Shown one piece after another: positions 15,841-17,239 of a DNA stretch of 17,239 nt (its first letter is position 1; the number at the start of each line of letters is the position of its first letter). A program made the translations under genes and the position numbers. Under the pieces are notes generated by a model. The model did not search any database and was not told where the DNA came from. It saw only the letters and a program-made list of their open reading frames with translations. The stretch spans positions 1 to 17,239 of the forward strand of contig PWFZ01000352.1 of NCBI GenBank assembly GCA_003555185.1, in the 5' to 3' direction. This DNA is from Balneolaceae bacterium (lineage in GTDB: Bacteria; Bacteroidota; Rhodothermia; Balneolales; Balneolaceae).

Positions 15841-15911
15841 GCGACTATTTCATTAGTCGCATTTCTATCATATAAAAAAGCCACGCCCTGTTCAGGAGCG
15901 TGGCTTTTTTT
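15841..15911. terminator. Bidirectional rho-independent terminator between the metalloprotease and fasciclin genes
   Basis: AAAAAAGCCACGC (15874-15886) pairs with GCGTGGCTTTTTT (15898-15910), a 13-bp stem whose A/T flanks give a U-tract on both strands. The loop itself contains CCTG/CAGG. It lies 51 bp past the metalloprotease stop and 49 bp past the fasciclin stop, so it serves both convergent genes. A smaller hairpin, GCGACT/AGTCGC (15841-15846 with 15855-15860), precedes it on the plus strand. Confidence 0.9.
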
Positions 15912-15959
15912 GTGTGGGAAATAAAACATTGTTTTACCGAAATGTTTACCTATCCGAAT

Positions 15960-16484
15960 TTAGTAACCGGATGAGTCATCTTGTTGAGGTAGAATAACAG
16001 AATCTATTACATGCACGACTCCGTTAGATGCTTCGATATCAGCTTCTACAACAGATGCGTCATCTACAGATACACCATAGTTTCCAATTGATATTGTTAC
16101 ACTCGACCCCTGAACAGTTTCGGCATACATGCCATCACTCAAGTCACCAGACATTACTTTACCCGGTACCACATGGTAAGTCAGGATTTCTACAAGTAAC
16201 TCTCTGTTTTCTTCAAGTAAAAGGCTTTCAAGCGTTCCATCGGGAAGTGCGGCGAATGCTTCGTTGGTTGGGGCAAACACGGTAAAAGGTCCTTCGCTCT
16301 GAAGTGTTTCTGCAAGACCTGCAGCATCGATTGCTGCAAACAGAGTGGAAAGTGCATCAGTTTCAGATGCTAACTCAACGATATCTTTGTTATGATTATG
16401 GTCTTCAGTTGTATTATGAAAAGGCACCATAGCCAATAAGGCAACTGTGACGATAGATAAAAAAGCTATTTTAATATAGTTCAT
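15960..16484 (-). CDS. Secreted fasciclin (FAS1) domain protein
   Basis: The 174-residue product has a hydrophobic export signal (residues 1 to about 21, MNYIKIAFLSIVTVALLAMV), a short His/Asn-rich linker (HNTTEDHNHNKD) and one complete FAS1 domain (about 33-168). The signature H1 box FTVFAPTNEAF is at 67-77, YHVVPG at 103-108, and the H2 box NGVVHVIDSVILP at 154-166. FAS1 domains mediate adhesion or protein-protein contact; in bacteria single-domain exported forms are common and their ligands are mostly unknown. No lipobox cysteine is present, so it is predicted to be periplasmic or released. The gene is divergent from the ECF sigma factor gene across a 440-bp gap, which makes regulation by that sigma factor possible but unproven. 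Confidence 0.92.
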   Translation of the reverse strand: MNYIKIAFLSIVTVALLAMVPFHNTTEDHNHNKDIVELASETDALSTLFAAIDAAGLAETLQSEGPFTVFAPTNEAFAALPDGTLESLLLEENRELLVEILTYHVVPGKVMSGDLSDGMYAETVQGSSVTISIGNYGVSVDDASVVEADIEASNGVVHVIDSVILPQQDDSSGY

Positions 16485-16733
16485 GATTTTTATTATTAAT
16501 TGTGGGGGTTAAGAATTCTGATGATTTTTCAATTTCATCATAGTCTTAAACAACAACCGCAGCAATTTCGAAGAGGTTCCATTTACATCTATACGTATCC
16601 CGATACAATTTATAGAGGTAAGTAGATGCAATAGAATCTGTTGACAGAGGAGTGTGTTTTTTTACAAACATTAGAATTATCATTATTAACGAATTAAGAG
16701 CGTAATTACCTGATTACGATTTAAAAAATGTTG

Positions 16734-16797
16734 AAAAAGAAGCTCCCCTCCTGTGTAAGTCTCTTTTGATACCGATATTTCTGTAGAGGGGTGGTAG
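16734..16797. repeat. Intergenic palindromic element, copy B (related to copy A at 7005-7069)
   Basis: The core 16761-16792 matches 7031-7062 at 26 of 32 positions, and the order AAAAAG, pyrimidine block, CTTTTGAT, GTAGAGGGGT is conserved with one single-base length difference upstream of the core. CCCCTC (16745-16750) and GAGGGG (16786-16791) are inverted and could close a stem of about 47 nt. It lies within the divergent gap upstream of the sigma factor gene, not next to a coding end as copy A does. Confidence 0.55.
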
Positions 16798-16899
16798 TTT
16801 TCGATTTTTAAGTTTTTAAAAAAGCAATGCCCTTTTCAGGCCAGTTATAAATCATGTATATAAATTGTTTGCAAAACCGATAGGTACTGGAACACAGAG

Positions 16900-16914
16900 A
16901 TCTGTATAACAGAT
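16900..16914. promoter_or_regulatory. Operator-like palindrome just upstream of the ECF sigma gene
   Basis: ATCTGTATAACAGAT is a perfect 6-bp inverted repeat with a 3-nt spacer ending 10 nt before the ATG at 16925. An overlapping ACAGA/TCTGT pair (16894-16898 with 16901-16905) makes the half-site occur three times within 20 nt. It could bind a regulator or fold in the leader of the mRNA; I do not recognise the site. Confidence 0.3.
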
Positions 16915-16924
16915 AGAAATAAGT

Positions 16925-17239
16925 ATGAAAAACAGTAACAGCGAAAAGGTAAAAATATGGGCGTCGCGTATAAAACTGTCGGATCGAAATGCATTCGAAC
17001 AGTTCTTCCGATACCTATACCCAAAACTGGTTTTGTATGCCATGAAATTTATCAGAGAAAAACCGGCAGCATGTGATGTAGTTCAGGAGGCATTTATTGC
17101 TTTTTGGCAAAAGAGAAAGACTATTAACCCGGAACAATCAATTGTTTCTTATATGTACAGAGCCGTGCGTAACAGATCTTTGAACTGGAATGGTAAGAAA
17201 GCGAACCGATTAGAATCACTTGATGATATTACCCTTAAA
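16925..17239 (+). CDS. ECF (group IV) RNA polymerase sigma factor, 5' part only
   Basis: The frame from ATG 16925 stays open to the window edge and gives the first 105 residues. They match sigma-70 region 2 of ECF sigma factors: a helix with DRNAFEQFFRYLYPKLVLYA (20-39), the core-binding segment DVVQEAFIAFWQKR (51-64) corresponding to region 2.2, and SYMYRAVRNRSLNW (75-88) at regions 2.3-2.4, which reads the -10 element. Region 4 and any anti-sigma gene lie beyond the window. In Bacteroidota such genes are often followed by a FecR-type or zinc-finger anti-sigma factor; that cannot be checked here. ATG 16925 is preferred because the sequence MKNSNSEKVKIWASRIKLSD leads naturally into region 2 and an operator-like palindrome precedes it. 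Confidence 0.88.
   Translation, partial: MKNSNSEKVKIWASRIKLSDRNAFEQFFRYLYPKLVLYAMKFIREKPAACDVVQEAFIAFWQKRKTINPEQSIVSYMYRAVRNRSLNWNGKKANRLESLDDITLK

Larger units (their letters stand above)
16485..16924. other. 440-bp divergent intergenic gap between the fasciclin and ECF sigma genes
   Basis: No gene is supported here. The gap is AT-rich and must contain the promoters of both flanking genes, but I see no convincing TAnnTTTG/TTG pair for either. It contains copy B of the palindromic element (16734-16797), a palindrome just before the sigma factor start (16900-16914), and a weak stem TGATGA/TCATCA (16519-16524 with 16535-16540) about 35-55 nt upstream of the fasciclin start. Confidence 0.7.

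Noticed and set aside
1..17239. Novel defence, biosynthetic or toxin-antitoxin system
   Set aside because: Every sizeable gene is either a recognisable housekeeping or envelope protein; there are no nuclease, NTPase, reverse transcriptase, toxin, or multi-enzyme biosynthetic clusters.

Overview
The window looks like chromosomal DNA from a moderately AT-rich member of the Bacteroidota/Rhodothermota group; a Balneolaceae-like marine or saline bacterium is my best guess. The clues are a Cys-aligned, acidic lamin-tail-domain surface protein with a gliding/type-IX-style C-terminus, a large lipoprotein metzincin, a single-chain glycyl-tRNA synthetase, an archaeal/fungal-type aspartate-semialdehyde dehydrogenase, weak or absent Shine-Dalgarno sequences and one TAnnTTTG promoter element. 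The taxonomy is inference from gene content, not from a marker gene search.

Layout. Positions 1-1552 (+) hold the 3' end of an outer-membrane barrel gene followed 9 bp later by a PLP-dependent group II decarboxylase. Convergent to it, 1565-6346 (-) encodes a 1593-residue secreted protein built of Ig-like and lamin-tail domains. A structured gap with a minus-strand terminator hairpin separates it from a small PH-like protein gene (6598-6981, +). A 386-bp gap rich in inverted repeats follows, then asd (7368-8426, -) diverging from glyQS (8619-10076, +).

From 10229 to 13067 three minus-strand genes follow each other: in transcription order an alpha/beta hydrolase of the class usually fused to OsmC, the lipoprotein Cu/Zn superoxide dismutase sodC, and, after a clear terminator, a secreted two-domain alpha/beta hydrolase. 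At 13322-15823 (+) lies an 833-residue lipoprotein zinc metalloprotease, separated by a bidirectional terminator from a secreted fasciclin-domain protein (15960-16484, -). An ECF sigma factor gene starts at 16925 (+) and runs off the window.

Together this is mostly housekeeping (asd, glyQS) interleaved with envelope and exported proteins. At least six of the products carry an export or lipoprotein signal or are outer-membrane proteins. I see no mobile element with a transposase, no CRISPR array, no tRNA or rRNA and no defence system. The least explained signals are non-coding: a three-hairpin segment ending in a minus-strand terminator at about 6411-6520, related palindromic elements in two or three intergenic gaps, and short operator-like palindromes in front of sodC and the sigma factor gene.
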